Assembly (NCBI GenBank): GCA_039714535.1
Contig: JBDLJC010000068.1
Location: 1-15,012 of the forward strand
Reading direction: 5' to 3'
Origin: JAGXFP01 sp039714535
Lineage (GTDB): Bacteria; Desulfobacterota; Desulfobulbia; Desulfobulbales; JAGXFP01
DNA length: 15,012 nt
The notes beneath the pieces were generated by a model, which did not search any database, was not told where the DNA came from, and was given only the letters and a program-made list of their open reading frames with translations. Position numbers and translations under genes: made by a program. Shown here in pieces: positions 13,718 through 15,012 of this stretch. Every line of letters starts with the position of its first letter. Within the stretch, counting starts at the first letter, position 1.

Positions 13718-15007
13718 ATGAATAAAAAGATAAACAGTGAGGCCCTGGCCTTCGACCGGCAACATATCTGGCATCCTTATTCTACCATGATCTCGCCGCC
13801 GCCGGTCTACCCGGTGGTGGCGGCAGATGGGACCAAGTTGACCTTGGCCGACGGTCGCCAGCTGGTTGATGGGATGTCGTCATGGTGGTCGGTGATCCAT
13901 GGCTACAATCATCCGCGCTTGAATCAGGCGGCCCATCAACAGATTGACAGTTTCTCCCATGTGATGTTTGGCGGCCTGACCCATGCTCCGGCCATCGAGT
14001 TAAGTCAGCGCTTGGTTAAGATGACCCCGGAGCCCCTGGACAAGGTTTTTCTCAGTGATTCCGGCTCGGTGGCCGTTGAAGTGGCGATCAAGATGGCCAT
14101 CCAATACTGGCAGGCTCGGCAGATGCCGGAGAAGCATAAACTGGTGGCCCTGCGTGGCGGTTATCATGGTGATACCTTCGGGGCCATGTCTGTTTGCGAC
14201 CCGGTGACCGGGATGCACGAGATTTTCAGCCATATTTTAGCTAAGCAGTTTTTCGTGGAGCGGCCCAAGGTTCGTTTTGATGAGGTCTGGGACGATGACG
14301 AGATTAAGCCGCTGGCCGAGATGCTGGCCGAGAATCACCAGCGGATTGCGGCTCTGATTTTGGAGCCGATAGTCCAGGGTGCCGGCGGCATGTGGTTCTA
14401 TTCACCGCAGTATCTCAAACGGGCCCGTGAATTATGCGATACATATAACGTCTTGTTGATTGGTGATGAGATTGCCACCGGCTTTGGCCGGACCGGTAAA
14501 CTATTTGGTTGTGAGCATGGCGGGGTCGTCCCCGATATCCTCTGTCTTGGTAAGGCGCTGACCGGTGGTTATCTAAGTCTGGCGGCGACTTTGACCAGCA
14601 GCCATATTGCTGAGACCATTTCCGCCGGGGGGGCTGGCTGCTTTATGCACGGCCCAACCTTTATGGGTAATCCTTTGGCCTGCCGGGTTGCCTGTGAGAG
14701 TATCGATCTGCTCTTGGACTCACCCTGGCAGGAAAGGGTGAAGGTTATTGAAAGCAAGCTTGGGGCCGGGTTGATGGCATGTCATGATTTGGCCTTGGTC
14801 AAGGATGTCCGGGTTTTGGGCGCAATCGGGGTGGTTGAGCTCCATGAGGCGCCCGACCATCGCGCCCTTCAGCAGCAGTTTGTCGATAAGCTGGTTTGGA
14901 TCAGACCATTTGGTCGGCTGGTCTATATCATGCCTGCCTACATTATCGATGAAGATGATCTGGATTTTCTTATCGCAAAAATGGTTGAGGCAATTGGGGA
15001 TTTGTAA
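13718..15007 (+). CDS. bioA: Adenosylmethionine-8-amino-7-oxononanoate aminotransferase (BioA)
   Basis: A 429-residue cytoplasmic PLP-dependent class-III aminotransferase of the biotin pathway. It transfers the amino group of S-adenosylmethionine to 7-keto-8-aminopelargonate, giving 7,8-diaminopelargonate. Recall of the E. coli enzyme shows close agreement along the whole length. Matches include 'HIWHPY' with Tyr21, 'DGMSSWW' (51-57), 'HVMFGGLTHAPA', 'DSGSVAVEVA', 'GGYHGDTFGAMSVC' with Tyr149, 'IGDEIATGFGRTGKLF' with Asp250, and 'ILCLGKALTGG' with the PLP lysine Lys279. 'MHGPTFMGNPLAC' and 'WIRPFG' follow. All expected catalytic residues are present and the gene is complete. A GGAAGG ribosome site lies inside the end of the TolC-like gene, 3 bp upstream, so bioA is probably co-transcribed with the pump. 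No other bio gene is visible before the window ends. Confidence 0.97.
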   Translation: MNKKINSEALAFDRQHIWHPYSTMISPPPVYPVVAADGTKLTLADGRQLVDGMSSWWSVIHGYNHPRLNQAAHQQIDSFSHVMFGGLTHAPAIELSQRLVKMTPEPLDKVFLSDSGSVAVEVAIKMAIQYWQARQMPEKHKLVALRGGYHGDTFGAMSVCDPVTGMHEIFSHILAKQFFVERPKVRFDEVWDDDEIKPLAEMLAENHQRIAALILEPIVQGAGGMWFYSPQYLKRARELCDTYNVLLIGDEIATGFGRTGKLFGCEHGGVVPDILCLGKALTGGYLSLAATLTSSHIAETISAGGAGCFMHGPTFMGNPLACRVACESIDLLLDSPWQERVKVIESKLGAGLMACHDLALVKDVRVLGAIGVVELHEAPDHRALQQQFVDKLVWIRPFGRLVYIMPAYIIDEDDLDFLIAKMVEAIGDL

Positions 15008-15012
15008 AAGTT

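Overview
The window looks like chromosomal DNA from a Gram-negative bacterium with an outer membrane: a lipoprotein, Sec signal peptides, a TolC-type channel and a tripartite RND pump are all present. Gene content and sequence style are compatible with a sulfate-reducer-like deltaproteobacterium (Desulfobacterota), but no marker gene proves this, so it is a low-confidence guess. No rRNA, tRNA, CRISPR, transposase or integrase was seen.

Region A (about 1-6970) is the unusual part. It starts with a CsgG/HfaB-like outer-membrane lipoprotein (155-1501), followed on the same strand by an exported protein with two LPP20/FlgT-N-like domains (1577-2311) and a 95-residue exported protein (2337-2624). 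A small exported beta-sandwich-like protein lies on the opposite strand (2851-3255). A 343-bp divergent intergenic region with two clear inverted repeats comes next. Then follow three exported proteins with related sequence: a 641-residue protein with about 17 copies of a 35-37-residue repeat (3599-5524), a 311-residue protein with eight copies of a related 36-residue repeat (5576-6511), and a 108-residue protein whose C-terminal half resembles one or two decayed units (6642-6968). A terminator-like hairpin (7048-7088) closes the cluster. The shared core is Asn-Val-Ala-Val/Ile-Gly, followed by Ala-Asn-Gln/Met. The layout resembles curli, Fap or Hfa extracellular-fibre systems: a CsgG-type pore, periplasmic accessory proteins, a major and a minor repetitive subunit, and a possible cap or nucleator. 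My main proposal is that this is a poorly described surface-fibre (functional amyloid or beta-solenoid) export system.

Region B (7111-7623) holds one unrecognised, probably cytoplasmic, alpha-helical protein gene.

Region C (about 7774-15007) is a compact operon. A MarR-family regulator is preceded by a promoter overlapped by MarR-like half-sites. It is followed by a periplasmic adaptor, an RND permease of the HAE1-like group and a TolC-like outer-membrane channel, with junctions of 8 bp or less or overlapping. bioA (7,8-diaminopelargonate synthase, biotin pathway) follows 3 bp after the TolC gene and is complete just before the window ends. The first four genes form a self-regulated efflux module, and bioA is probably carried on the same transcript.
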